Shown here: positions 12,573 through 21,702 of the stretch, piece by piece
How the letters are laid out: each line of letters opens with the position of its first letter
Numbering within the stretch: position 1 is the stretch's first letter
Assembly: GCF_029626235.1 (NCBI RefSeq)
Contig: NZ_JARUBO010000005.1
Location: 5,676,001 to 5,740,000 of the forward strand
Reading direction: 5' to 3'
DNA length: 64,000 bases
From: Micromonospora sp. WMMD1120
GTDB lineage: Bacteria; Actinomycetota; Actinomycetes; Mycobacteriales; Micromonosporaceae
Notes under the pieces: generated by a model
Seen by the model: only the letters and a program-made list of their open reading frames with translations
What the model was told of the DNA's origin: nothing
Databases searched by the model: none
Program-made: the position numbers and the translations under genes

Positions 12573-12822
12573 GAGTCCTCCTCGGCGGGGGCCGTGAGGC
12601 AGTTCTACGTCCATCGACCGGTACGAGGATGAGGTCGGTCGGCGATCCGATAGCCGCTCCCCGGTACCCCGTGCGGGCGGCGGATGTCCGGGCGGTACGC
12701 AACGGCGGACGGCATGGGCCGGACGGACGACCCGGGGGCCGCGGCGCGGCACCGTTAGCGGCGTGACCCGATTGGGTACAACGGCTGCACCTCAGATCCA
12801 CCACATACCTCAGGAGGCAGCG

Positions 12823-13029
12823 ATGCGCGGCAGTTCGATTCTCGGAGTCATCGTCGTGATCTGGTTGTTGATCGGCGCTATCGCCGCCGGGCAACGCGGC
12901 TACTACAGCGGCGACGACACCAACTGCGCCGAGGCCGGCACGATCCTGGTGACCATCGTGGCCGGGCCGTTGAACTACATCGGCGCCAACCCGAAGATCG
13001 ACTGCAAGCTGCCCGAGCCGTCCAAGTAG
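12823..13029 (+). CDS. Small membrane protein (68 aa), conserved type
   Basis: A 68-residue protein with one N-terminal hydrophobic helix (SILGVIVVIWLLIGAIAAGQR) and a C-terminal part containing two Cys (DDTNCAEAGT and KIDCKLPEP). The ATG follows a good CAGGAGG. A promoter-like TACAAC lies about 45 bases upstream. A perfect 13-base hairpin follows the stop. The family is widespread in actinobacteria to my knowledge, without a known function. The two cysteines could form a disulfide if the tail faces outward. Confidence 0.75.
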   Translation: MRGSSILGVIVVIWLLIGAIAAGQRGYYSGDDTNCAEAGTILVTIVAGPLNYIGANPKIDCKLPEPSK

Positions 13030-13042
13030 GACGGACGAACGT

Positions 13043-13076
13043 CGGCCCGTGCCCCGGGACCAGGGGGCACGGGCCG
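13043..13076 (+). terminator. Hairpin terminator after the small membrane protein
   Basis: CGGCCCGTGCCCC (13043-13055) pairs perfectly with 13064-13076 around an 8-base loop, 13 bases after the stop codon. Confidence 0.65.
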
Positions 13077-13281
13077 CTGCGTGTGAGTCGGGAGACCGGC
13101 GGTTCAGGAGTGGTAGACGACCAGGGCGCACCGGCCGGAGATGTCGTCCGGGCGGACGGCTTCCTCGACTTCTTCGCGGGCGACCTCGCCGGCCGCCTGC
13201 GCGCGGCCGGCTGACCCGCCCGGACCGGGCCGCCGGGCTGGCCGAGGCCGCCGGGCCGGCCCACCGACCGCAGGGGGTACG

Positions 13282-13320
13282 CGGCGAGCCGCCCCGACGG
13301 GTCGTCGGAGCGGCTCGCCG
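13282..13320 (-). terminator. Hairpin terminator after the beta-helix protein gene
   Basis: CGGCGAGCCGC (13282-13292) pairs perfectly with 13310-13320, about 30 bases beyond the minus-strand stop codon at 13349. Confidence 0.6.
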
Positions 13321-13348
13321 CAGCGCTCGGGATGGCTGCCCGGACCGG

Positions 13349-14860
13349 TCAGCGGAAGCAGTGCGCCACCGGCACCTGGCTGCCCGCGCAGTTGGTCGGC
13401 TCGTTCTCCACGACCACGCTCTCGTCGTCGATCTTGACCTGGGCGTGCGTGGCGAAGATGCCACCGGGCTGCGCCGTCGCCGCGTTGCGGGTCACCTTGC
13501 TGCGGTAGAGCGCCACCGAGCCCGCCGTGGCGTAGATGCCACCGCCCCTGGACGCGGCGCCCACCGCCTCGTTGCGGGTCACGTCGCTGTCGCGGATCAG
13601 CACGTTGGCCTTCTCGGCGTAGACACCGGCCCCCAGGCCGTGGGTGGTGTTGCCCTCGACCACGCTGTCGTCGAGCGGCGTGAGGCCCTGCACCGTCGAG
13701 ATGCCGCCACCGTTGACGGTGGACGTGTTGCCGCGGATGGTCATCGTGCGCATCACCAGCACCGCGTCGGAGTTCGCGGCGCCGCCGCCGACCTGTGCGG
13801 TGTTGTTCAGCAGCTCGGTGTCGGAGACCTTCGTCCGGGCCGAGAAGCTGGCCAGCCCGCCGCCCTGGCCGGCGCTGTTGTGGGTGAACGAGACGCTCTC
13901 CACGTCGGCCGCGCCCCGGTAGTTGCCGAGCCCGCCGCCGTACGCGTTGGCGCTGTTGCGGTGGAACTCCGAGCGCTTCAGCGTCAGCACGCCGCCGTTG
14001 AGCAGGCCCCCGCCCTTGCCCGCGGCGCCGGAGGCGCTGTTGCCGACGAACGTGGAGTCGGTGACCACCATGTTGCCGTCGTTGAAGAATCCCCCACCGC
14101 CGCCCTCGGGCGACAGCGACGTGCTCTGCGTGACGGTGACCCGCTCCACCACGGCGGTGGCGCCGTGCACCACGTGCAGGCTGCCGCCCTCGACGGCGGA
14201 GCGGCCGTTGCGCAGTTCCAGGTCCCGCAGGGTCAGCTCACCACCGTCGCGGACGGTGAAGAACCGGAACGGGGCGGCCTGGGCGTCCCGGGCGATGGTG
14301 GCGCCCGCGCCGTCGATGGTGATGGCCTGGTAGATCACCGGCAGGCCGGCGGTGTCGTCGGCCGGGTTGCGCTGCGGCGCCTCGGCGTCGCCGGGAGTCT
14401 CCGCGGCGTCGGCCGCCTCCCGCGCGTCGCGGATTCCGCCGTCGTACTGGTCGGTCTCGTGGAACGCCTCGGTGAGGGTGTAGTGGCACCGGGGCGCCAG
14501 GCGCAGCTCCGCCCCACCCTCGGCGTTGGCCGTCACCAGCGCCGCCACCAGCTTCGTGGCGTCGCACGGCACCGACACCACGCCCTTCTTGCCGGTGCCC
14601 GGGGCGGCCGGCCGGGACCGGTCGGCGTCCTGGGGCTCACGCTGCCGACGGTCGTCGGCACGGCGGTCGTCGTCACTGCCGGCCGTCGGGGTGAGCCGGC
14701 CCAGCCCGGAAAGGCTGAGGGCGCGGTCGGCGGCGGCGGCCACGCCGGCCACGCCGGCCGCTCCCACGACCAGACTCCCCACCAGCAGGCCGCTGGCTAA
14801 GAACCATCGGGACCGCCGTCTGGGTCGGATGTCGCGGTCTCCCGCTGGGTTCGTGGACAT
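13349..14860 (-). CDS. Secreted right-handed beta-helix protein
   Basis: A 503-residue exported protein. Basic residues (RPRRRSRW) then a hydrophobic stretch (FLASGLLVGSLVVGAAGVAG) at about residues 16-40 give a signal peptide or signal anchor. Residues 60-90 are charged and probably disordered. From about residue 180 to the end there are repeated turns with GG and N ladders (for example GGGLLNGGVLTLKRSEFHRN and GGGIYATAGSVALYRSKVTR). These predict a right-handed parallel beta-helix, the pectate-lyase-like fold. Cys pairs at the N-terminal cap and C-terminal tail (NCAGSQVPVAHCF) suggest disulfides. The ATG follows AGGAAGG. No catalytic set was recognised; a surface or polysaccharide-binding role is plausible. 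Confidence 0.8.
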   Translation of the reverse strand: MSTNPAGDRDIRPRRRSRWFLASGLLVGSLVVGAAGVAGVAAAADRALSLSGLGRLTPTAGSDDDRRADDRRQREPQDADRSRPAAPGTGKKGVVSVPCDATKLVAALVTANAEGGAELRLAPRCHYTLTEAFHETDQYDGGIRDAREAADAAETPGDAEAPQRNPADDTAGLPVIYQAITIDGAGATIARDAQAAPFRFFTVRDGGELTLRDLELRNGRSAVEGGSLHVVHGATAVVERVTVTQSTSLSPEGGGGGFFNDGNMVVTDSTFVGNSASGAAGKGGGLLNGGVLTLKRSEFHRNSANAYGGGLGNYRGAADVESVSFTHNSAGQGGGLASFSARTKVSDTELLNNTAQVGGGAANSDAVLVMRTMTIRGNTSTVNGGGISTVQGLTPLDDSVVEGNTTHGLGAGVYAEKANVLIRDSDVTRNEAVGAASRGGGIYATAGSVALYRSKVTRNAATAQPGGIFATHAQVKIDDESVVVENEPTNCAGSQVPVAHCFR

Positions 14861-15034
14861 CAACGGTGCCTACCTTCCTGCCTGCCTGACGTGTCCGCGC
14901 GCCGATTCGGGCGCGGGAGGTGCGACGTGCTGTCGACCACCAAACGTCACGATAGGTCCGCAATACGGACAGGAAGGTGTGAACGTGAATAGTGCCTCGA
15001 TTCATCTTTGCCAGTGGCAGAGCGGACGGCGCGG

Positions 15035-17149
15035 TCATCCGCCGACGTGGATCCCGGGCCGCCGCAGCGGGTCCGGCTCGGTACGGCGGATGATCTCGCG
15101 TACCACCGGCGGCGTGTCGCCACGACCGAGGATGAGGTAGCGCGCCAGGTGCGCGATCGGACTCCCCTCGGACCACTCGAAGTGCGCGTGCGGTCGTACC
15201 CCGGTGGCGTCGCGCAGGGCGAGCAGGATCGCGGCGATCGCGTTGGGGGCCGCCGCGCTGTTGGCCCGCAGGACCCGGAATCCGCCCACCTCGATCCCGT
15301 GTACGCGCAGCACCTGACTGAACTCCGACGGGTCGACCACCTCGATCTCCAGGAACAGCACGTCCGCGGCCCCGGGCACCGGGTTCATCCCGCGCTGCGC
15401 CCGCTCCTTGATCGTGTACTCCTTGACCGACCCCCGCTGGCGCTTGTTGGCGATCAGGTGCAGCTGCCCGTCGTGCGCCAGCGACTCGGCGATGAACCGG
15501 CGGGCCGGCTCGTCGAACTCGATCCGCTCGGCGCGCAGCTCGGTCGTCCGGGTCACCCGGGAGACCAGGGAGACCACGATGATGCCGAGGATGAACAGCG
15601 CCGAGATGGTGATCCCGTCCGGTTGCTCGATGACGTTCTCCAGCAGCGCGTACAGCAGGACCAGGGTCAGCGCGGTGAAGCCGAGCGCGGGCGCCCGCCG
15701 GCGGTGCCGGGCCGCGGTGATCAGCACCGCCACCGCGCCGGAGACCATCATCGCCAGGATTCCGGTGGCGTACGCCCCGGCCTGCGCGTTGACGTCGGCC
15801 TGGAAGGCGATGGTGATGGCGACGCTGACCACCGTGTAGACGATCACCACCGGGCGCACCGCGCGGGCCCACTCCGGGGCCATGCCGTACGAGGGCAGGT
15901 AGCGCGGCACGATGTTGATCAGCCCGGCCATGGCTGAGGCCCCGGCGAACCATAGGATGAGCACACTGCTGAGGTCGTAGACGGTGCCGAACACCTCGCC
16001 CAGGTAGGTGTGCGCGAGGAACGCCAGGGCCCGGCCGTTCGCGGCGCCACCGGGCCGGAACTCCTCCTCCGGGATGAGCGCCGTGGTCACGAAGGTGGTC
16101 GAGACCAGGTAGACCGACATGATCAACGCCGCGGTGGTGAGCAGTCGACGGGTGTTGCGGATGCGGGCGGCGAGGCGGGCCTCCCGGTCCGGCCCATCCG
16201 CGGCCACCAGGGGCATCATGCTCACCCCGGTCTCGAAACCGGACAGCCCCAGCACCAGCAGCGGGAACGCCAGCACGGCGGTGAACAGCACGTCCGCCGG
16301 CCCACCGCCGCTGCTGGTCACGGCGGCGGTCCAGCCCGACAGGACACCCGGGTCGCCGGCGATCCGGATCACGGCGTCCGCCACGATCACCGCGTTGAGC
16401 ACCAGGAACACCGCGACCAGCGGGATGGCCACGATCACCGCCTCCCGGAAGCCGAGCAGGAACACCCCGCCGAGGACGAGCAGCAGCGCCACGGTGACCA
16501 GCACCGGAACGATGCGGTGATGCATGACGTCCGGCAGGTACGGGTTCTCCAGCAGGTGCACTGTGGCGTCGGCCGAGGAGAGGGTGATCGTGATGATCCA
16601 GGAGGTCGCCACGAAGCCGAGCAGCACCAGGACGAAGATCTTGCCCCGCCAGAACGGCAACAGGCGCTCCAGGATCGCCACCGAGCCCTGGCCGTGCGGG
16701 CTCTCCTGGGCCACCCGCCGGTACATCGGCAGCATCCCGAACAGGGTGAGCGCGACGATCAGCAGGGTCGCCAGCGGGGAGAGCACGCCGGCCGCCACCG
16801 CCGCGATGCCCGGCAGGTACGACAGGGTGGAAAAGTAGTCCACCCCGGTCAGGCACATCACCTGCCACCAGGCGTGCCGACGGTTCTGCCCCTCGGCCGT
16901 CTCGGGGCCGGGCGGCTGCACCCGGTGCTGGAAGAGCCAGCGGCGCAGCGGGCTGGTCGGGGGCGCCGACCGGGCCGGGGTCGGCACGTGGTCGGGCACC
17001 ACCACGCCCGGCCGGCCACCCGGGTGCGGGCGGGCCGGATCGCGGGCCGCCCGCAGCGCGGGGTCCGGCCCGGTCGGCGCGTGGCGGCGTCCGCCCCAGC
17101 GTCGTGGTTTCGCACGGTGCTCGTCAGCCATCGCCCGTCCCACCCTCAC
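15035..17149 (-). CDS. APC-superfamily amino-acid/cation permease
   Basis: A 704-residue membrane transporter. A basic, proline-rich N-terminal region of about 90 residues is followed by some twelve transmembrane helices. The first core segment reads [20 protein letters not shown], the broken-helix pattern of the APC fold. After the membrane part a soluble tail of about 170 residues (from [11 protein letters not shown]) carries no known domain and includes a conserved-looking block [20 protein letters not shown]. Start: GTG at 17149 with GGAG eight bases upstream; ATG at 17131 is an alternative. The substrate is unknown. It is transcribed alone. Confidence 0.75.
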   Translation of the reverse strand: MRVGRAMADEHRAKPRRWGGRRHAPTGPDPALRAARDPARPHPGGRPGVVVPDHVPTPARSAPPTSPLRRWLFQHRVQPPGPETAEGQNRRHAWWQVMCLTGVDYFSTLSYLPGIAAVAAGVLSPLATLLIVALTLFGMLPMYRRVAQESPHGQGSVAILERLLPFWRGKIFVLVLLGFVATSWIITITLSSADATVHLLENPYLPDVMHHRIVPVLVTVALLLVLGGVFLLGFREAVIVAIPLVAVFLVLNAVIVADAVIRIAGDPGVLSGWTAAVTSSGGGPADVLFTAVLAFPLLVLGLSGFETGVSMMPLVAADGPDREARLAARIRNTRRLLTTAALIMSVYLVSTTFVTTALIPEEEFRPGGAANGRALAFLAHTYLGEVFGTVYDLSSVLILWFAGASAMAGLINIVPRYLPSYGMAPEWARAVRPVVIVYTVVSVAITIAFQADVNAQAGAYATGILAMMVSGAVAVLITAARHRRRAPALGFTALTLVLLYALLENVIEQPDGITISALFILGIIVVSLVSRVTRTTELRAERIEFDEPARRFIAESLAHDGQLHLIANKRQRGSVKEYTIKERAQRGMNPVPGAADVLFLEIEVVDPSEFSQVLRVHGIEVGGFRVLRANSAAAPNAIAAILLALRDATGVRPHAHFEWSEGSPIAHLARYLILGRGDTPPVVREIIRRTEPDPLRRPGIHVGG

Positions 17150-17698
17150 AGGTCCTGCTCCGACGGTAGGTGCTGTGGCGGGGTCCGGCCGGCCGAACCG
17201 GGGAGCCGAAGGGCCTGGTCAGGGCGGGTCCACGACGGCGAGTAGCCGGGCCGGCGCGGACGGGTCGGCGACTGTCGCCCCGCTCGCCGGGCACGGTCGG
17301 AGCGCGGATAGCGGCGGGCCAGCGGTCATCGGGCGCCGGGCCGGGCGACGGGTCGTGAGACCGGGTCGCCCGGTCGCAGGGGGCCGGGCCGCGCGGGTCG
17401 TGGGCGGGCGGCGGGGCGGCGCCGGGCCAGGGCGGTCATGGCGCGGGCGTACCCGATCCGGGGCAGCCGACACCCCTGGATCCTCGCGCCGTCGACGCGC
17501 TGCCGGGGTTGTTCCCACCGCCGGCCGACATCCCCCGGGCCGACCGACGGTGGCAGACGGTCGATACCCCCCGGAGCCGACCGGCTGTACCCCACGGGCC
17601 GACCGAACCCGGTCGGCCGCACGGGGCGGAACTGGTGGGACGCGTCCCCGCGCTCCGCGTCCCCCCACGGGGCGAAGCGCGGGGACCCCCCGTCCCGG
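17150..17698. other. Long intergenic region upstream of the permease gene
   Basis: About 550 bases between two minus-strand genes. I see no gene with a plausible start, ribosome site and protein-like composition. It holds one strong hairpin (17644-17686) next to the DUF5995 gene and many GC-rich short inverted repeats. The permease promoter must lie in the 17150-17300 part, but no hexamers stand out. Confidence 0.5.
17644..17686 (-). terminator. Hairpin terminator after the DUF5995-like gene
   Basis: GTCCCCGCGCT (17644-17654) pairs perfectly with AGCGCGGGGAC (17676-17686). On the minus strand it lies 12 bases after the stop codon at 17699. Confidence 0.65.
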
Positions 17699-18469
17699 CT
17701 ACTGCAGGAACGCCCCGAGGGGCGACAGCAGCAACCGGCCGAGCGCCGCGGCGTTGTCGTCCAACCGCGTACGCTCACACTCTCGGGCGTCCGGATCGTG
17801 CCGGCACCGCCAGATCTTCTGCGCGTTACGCCAGGCGACGTCGCGCGTGTACTCGACCAGCTCCCCCTGGTACCAGTCGTCGATGTCCCCGTTGAGCATG
17901 TCGATGAGCAGTTGCCACCGCTCCAGGTAGCCGCGGCGCAGGGAGGGGATCTTGTCCGCGAAAATGTTGTTGATCTCCAGGTAGTCGTGGTGCTGGTCGC
18001 TCCCGTCGACCGGCTCGGACTCCAGGTGGTCGAAGGTGGTCACCAACGCGAACGGCAGGTCGAAGTTGATGTGCGCGTTGACCCCCGCCGCCGCCGACGG
18101 CAGCGGGCGGGCGTCCGGGCCGCGCATACGCTGGAAGAGACACGACCACGCCTTCGGGGTCCCCGGGCTGGAGTCGGTCCACAGGCGCATCGCGTCGAAG
18201 TACCGGGCGGCGAACTCGACGTCGAGCCGGGAGAGGAAGACCGGATCGACGAAGCGGTCGTCGTACAGCCCGTCGAGCACGCTGCTGGTGATGGTCAGAT
18301 AGAGCCTGTTGAAGTCGGCGAGGGGACAACTGGCCTCCAGCGGAGGCAGCCGGACCAGCATGTCCTGGAGCTTGGTCAGATGATCGACCACGGCCGGCAC
18401 GTCAGCGGGGTGATCGGCGAGCAGGTCGACGATGTCCCGGTGCACGGGCCCCCAGACCGGTTCGGTCAT
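17699..18469 (-). CDS. DUF5995-like conserved protein
   Basis: A 256-residue soluble protein that I recognise as resembling the DUF5995 family; function unknown. Features: FVDPVFLSRLDVEFAARYFDA, GVNAHINFDLPFALV (a buried His/Asn motif) and DYLEINNIFADKIPSL. These conserved His, Asn and Asp residues hint at a helical metal-binding or hydrolase-like fold, but this is inference. The ATG follows GGAGGAG. The promoter region, 85 bases upstream, contains ATACGTCGTTC, which is also found 83 bases upstream of the cyclase gene at 21703. The LuxR regulator gene lies directly upstream on the same strand. Confidence 0.6.
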   Translation of the reverse strand: MTEPVWGPVHRDIVDLLADHPADVPAVVDHLTKLQDMLVRLPPLEASCPLADFNRLYLTITSSVLDGLYDDRFVDPVFLSRLDVEFAARYFDAMRLWTDSSPGTPKAWSCLFQRMRGPDARPLPSAAAGVNAHINFDLPFALVTTFDHLESEPVDGSDQHHDYLEINNIFADKIPSLRRGYLERWQLLIDMLNGDIDDWYQGELVEYTRDVAWRNAQKIWRCRHDPDARECERTRLDDNAAALGRLLLSPLGAFLQ

Positions 18470-18553
18470 CTCTCCTCCAGGTGGTCGCCGGCACCCCGTG
18501 CCGACGTCGACGCGGGTCAGCCTCTCAGCCGACACCCACTCACCGGATCAGTA

Positions 18554-18564
18554 GAACGACGTAT
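18554..18564 (-). promoter_or_regulatory. Shared motif ATACGTCGTTC upstream of the DUF5995-like gene
   Basis: On the minus strand ATACGTCGTTC lies 85 bases before the ATG and is followed four bases later by GATCC. The same 11 bases with the same downstream GATCC occur at 21610-21620 in front of the cyclase-ATPase gene. The site is also one half of an 8-base inverted pair (ACGACGTA and TACGTCGT, 18555-18598). It is a candidate binding site for the LuxR regulator encoded between the two copies, or a shared promoter element. Confidence 0.45.
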
Positions 18565-18601
18565 CCCGGCACGCATACCTGACTGCGGACTACGTCGTCG
18601 G

Positions 18602-21499
18602 TCAGGACCGCTGGTTACGTAGCTGGATGGCACTGGCCTGGACGCGGGTGCGGACCTGGAGCTTGTCGAAGATGTGCGACACGTGCACGCCGATGGTCCG
18701 CTCGCTGATGAACAGCCGCTGCCCGATCTCCCGGTTGGTCAGCCCTTCCGCGACCAGCGCGAGCACCTCCCGCTCCCGTGCGGTGAGCGCTGTCAACTCG
18801 TCGTCGGACGTCGCGGCCGACACGCCCCGGGAGCCGGCGGTGGCGTCGTGCTCCTCCAGCGAGACCCGGGCGCGCCCGGCCAGCTCGCGGATCTCCGAGG
18901 TCAACGGCACCGCACCCAGGCCCTGCGCCACCCGGTACGCCTCCCGCAACAGCTTGCCGGCGGTGGCCACCCGGCTGCGCCGCGCCAGCAGCGCCTCGGC
19001 CTGCCGCAGCCGCGAGTACGCCGCCGGGTACGGGTGCTGGCGTCGGTCCCACTCGGCGGCCGAGGCGGCCCACAGCTCCGGGTCGCTGCCGTCGAGACGG
19101 CTCACCTCGGCGGCGCAGAGGGCCAGGAAACCCTCGACCACCGAGCGCACCGGGCGAGCGGCGCCGGCGCTCTTGCGGGCCACCCGATCGGCGGCGGCGC
19201 GCAGCCGGCGTACCGCCGTCGGGTCCACCTCCACGGTGCGACTGGCGTGCGCCTCCGCCTCGGCGCGCAGCCCGTGCCAGACGAGCGCGGAGATGATCAT
19301 CACGTCGTCGGAGCGGCTCTCGGTGAGACCACGCTGCACCGCCGCCCGCGCCACGTCGTGCCGGCCCTCCCACATGGCCAGTCCGGAGCGCAGGGTGAGC
19401 AGCGGGATGACGTGCCGCGCCCCGCCGCCGGCGAGCAGGGTCGCCACCGCGTCCAGGTCCCGGTCGGCGGCCTCGATGTCGCCGTAGCCCACCGAGAGCC
19501 GGCACCGGGCGAGCAGCAGCTCGACGGCGTCCGCGCCGGACGGCCGGTGCCGCAGGGCGACGGCGACGACCTTCTCCGCCTCGGCCCACTGGCCCACCCG
19601 GAACAGCCCGTTGATGGCGATGGCCAGCAGCCGGGTGCCCCAGGTGCGACCCAACCCCAGCTCGGCCACCCGCTCGGCGCCCCGCCGGGCGACCACCACG
19701 CCCTCTTCGAGGATGTTCAGCGGCCCGGTCAGCAACTCCGCCAGGTGCAGGTACGCGCAGGCCACGTCCTCGGGCTGACCGGCGCGCTCGGCGGTGTCCA
19801 GGGCGTCGCGCATGACCGCCAGGCCGGCGTCCGGGTCCTCCAGGTAGGCGTCGCTGAACCCCAGCGCCGAGCTGGCCAGCACGACCTCGGTGGTCGAGCC
19901 CTCCACGTTCTCGGCCAGGGCCAGCGCCTCCCGGGCCCGCTGGCCCGCGTCGGCGTACCGGCCCAGGTGCAGCAGCAGCTCGGCCAGGCGCGCGGCGGCG
20001 GTGGCCCGGTCCCGGGCGGAGCAGTCGGCCGCCGTCAGCGCCCGCTGGTACTCCTCCTCGGCCAGCGCCGACCGGCCGGCGGCGGCCAGGTAGCGGGCCC
20101 GGCGGATGCGCAGCGCGCAGGTCGGCTCGCCGCCGCGCAGCTCGGCGAGCTCCTCCAGCAACGCCAGCGCCCGGGCGTGCTCGCCGCAGTGGTGTGCCGC
20201 CTCGGCGGCGCTCTCCAGCAGCTTGACCCGGTCCACCGCCAGCGGCCCCGGGTCGGCGGCCAGTTGCAACGCCGCCGACCAGTGCCGGTGCGCCTCGGCG
20301 TAACCGTGCAGCCGCTCGGCCTCCTGCGCGGCGGCCACCGCCGCGGGCAGGGCGCGGGCCGGCTCGCCGGCCAGCCGCCAGTGGTGCGCCAACCGGGCCT
20401 GGTGCAGCTCGCCCGGCGCCGCGGTCAGCGCCTCGGCGTAGCGGCGGTGCAGCCCGGAGCGCTCGGCGGGGAGCAGCTCGTGCGCCAGCACCTCGGCGAC
20501 CAGGCGGTGCCGGAGCCGGTAACCGTCGTCGGCGCCGACCAGCAGCCGGTGCGCCACCGCGGCGCGGGCCGCCGCGATCAGCTCGTCCTCCGGCATCCGC
20601 AACACCTCGGCCAGCAGCCAGTGCTGCACCGGCTCGACGCCGGCGGCGACGGCGTGCACCACCGCGTGCGCGTGCTGCGGCAACGCGTCGACCCGGTCGA
20701 GGAAGATCTCCCGGAGGGTCTCGGACAGGCCGTCGCGGCCCTCGCGCAGATCGCGGGCCAGTTCCTCGATGACGAACGGGTTACCGCCGCTGCGCTGCCA
20801 GACCTGCTCGGCCGCCTCGGCGGTCAGCGAGCGGCCGACCACGGCGGCGGCCAACTCCTCCGTCTCCGCCCGCCCCAGCGGCGCCAGGTCCAGCACCCGC
20901 ACCGTCCGCAGTCGACGCAGCTCGGTCAGCACCCGGCGCAGCGGGTGCGCGCCCTGCAACGACTCCGCACGCACCGCCGCCAGCACCGAGAGCTGAAGGT
21001 CGCCCAGCCCCGCCAGCAGATAGAGCAGGAGCTGCCGGGTGCTCCGGTCGACCCACTGCAGGTCGTCGAGGATCAGCACCAGCGGTCTGCCCTCGGCGAT
21101 CAGGTGCAGGCCGCGGGAGACCCGCTCCAGCAGCGCGCCCGCGCCGTCCGGGCCGGCGGTCTCGTCGGCGAACACCTGCAACAGCCCGCGCACCGCCGAC
21201 GCGGTCCGGGCGTGCGAGGCGGACACGTCGGCGTCGAACCGGCGTAACGCCTGCAGGAGCGGGTGCAGCGGGGAGGCGTCACCGATGTCCAGGCAACTGC
21301 CGGTGAGCACCACGGCGCCCTGCTCCCGTAGCCAGTCGCCGACCTCACCCAACAGTCGGGTCTTTCCCACACCACTCTCGCCGGTCAGGAAGACCGCGGC
21401 GGTCTGCCCGTGCGCGGCGTCACCGAGCATCGCGGACCGAACCGTCTGCACCAGCTCGGCCCGGCCCACGAGCGGTGCGGTGTCCACATCGCTGGCCAT
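18602..21499 (-). CDS. Large LuxR-family ATPase regulator (LAL type)
   Basis: A 965-residue regulator of the MalT/LAL class. Residues 8-200 form an AAA/STAND ATPase with Walker A TGESGVGKTRLL and Walker B PLVLILDDLQWVDRSTR. The middle, residues 350-850, is alanine/leucine-rich helical repeats of TPR type. The last 65 residues are a LuxR/NarL helix-turn-helix (LTAREREVLALVAEGLTNREIGQRLF, then ERTIGVHVSHIFDKL). Such proteins bind an inducer, hydrolyse ATP and activate nearby genes. The ATG at 21499 gives the normal N-terminus; the frame stays open upstream. It is divergent from the cyclase-ATPase gene and upstream of the DUF5995-like gene. Confidence 0.88.
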   Translation of the reverse strand: MASDVDTAPLVGRAELVQTVRSAMLGDAAHGQTAAVFLTGESGVGKTRLLGEVGDWLREQGAVVLTGSCLDIGDASPLHPLLQALRRFDADVSASHARTASAVRGLLQVFADETAGPDGAGALLERVSRGLHLIAEGRPLVLILDDLQWVDRSTRQLLLYLLAGLGDLQLSVLAAVRAESLQGAHPLRRVLTELRRLRTVRVLDLAPLGRAETEELAAAVVGRSLTAEAAEQVWQRSGGNPFVIEELARDLREGRDGLSETLREIFLDRVDALPQHAHAVVHAVAAGVEPVQHWLLAEVLRMPEDELIAAARAAVAHRLLVGADDGYRLRHRLVAEVLAHELLPAERSGLHRRYAEALTAAPGELHQARLAHHWRLAGEPARALPAAVAAAQEAERLHGYAEAHRHWSAALQLAADPGPLAVDRVKLLESAAEAAHHCGEHARALALLEELAELRGGEPTCALRIRRARYLAAAGRSALAEEEYQRALTAADCSARDRATAAARLAELLLHLGRYADAGQRAREALALAENVEGSTTEVVLASSALGFSDAYLEDPDAGLAVMRDALDTAERAGQPEDVACAYLHLAELLTGPLNILEEGVVVARRGAERVAELGLGRTWGTRLLAIAINGLFRVGQWAEAEKVVAVALRHRPSGADAVELLLARCRLSVGYGDIEAADRDLDAVATLLAGGGARHVIPLLTLRSGLAMWEGRHDVARAAVQRGLTESRSDDVMIISALVWHGLRAEAEAHASRTVEVDPTAVRRLRAAADRVARKSAGAARPVRSVVEGFLALCAAEVSRLDGSDPELWAASAAEWDRRQHPYPAAYSRLRQAEALLARRSRVATAGKLLREAYRVAQGLGAVPLTSEIRELAGRARVSLEEHDATAGSRGVSAATSDDELTALTAREREVLALVAEGLTNREIGQRLFISERTIGVHVSHIFDKLQVRTRVQASAIQLRNQRS

Positions 21500-21609
21500 G
21501 CCACGCAGCCTAATCACAGGTCCCCGCACCGTTCTACGGCCATCGGTCGCTTGTGGTACTCCTCGCGTCGACTTCGCGACTAAAGGTTGAAGGGTCGCCG
21601 GTGGCGGAC

Positions 21610-21620
21610 ATACGTCGTTC
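21610..21620 (+). promoter_or_regulatory. Shared motif ATACGTCGTTC upstream of the cyclase-ATPase gene
   Basis: The same 11-base motif as at 18554-18564, 83 bases before the ATG and again followed by GATCC. TTGAAG at 21587-21592 lies 17 bases upstream of ATACGT, so the motif could include a -10 box. The other copy lacks a -35, which favours a regulator site. Confidence 0.45.
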
Positions 21621-21702
21621 GGCAGATCCCCCGGCACCCGGGAAATGCCAGTCTGCGGAGGTCAGCTGGCATCAGCGGGGGAGGAAGGCCGGTGCGAGAC
21701 CC

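Larger units (their letters stand above)
13030..13348. other. Intergenic region with two convergent terminators
   Basis: This 319-base gap lies between convergent genes. It holds a hairpin at 13043-13076 serving the plus strand and another at 13282-13320 serving the minus strand, listed separately. Between them a 34-codon GTG frame (13110-13214) can be read, but nothing supports it as a gene. Confidence 0.6.

Noticed and set aside
13110-13214. 34-codon GTG frame between two terminators
   Set aside because: It has only a weak CAGGAG touching the start, no domain, and lies between hairpins that serve the flanking genes. It could be a gene remnant, but nothing proves it.
17150-17640. Hidden gene or RNA in the long gap before the permease gene
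   Set aside because: All frames have biased, low-complexity translations, no good start, and no tRNA-like or riboswitch-like core was found.
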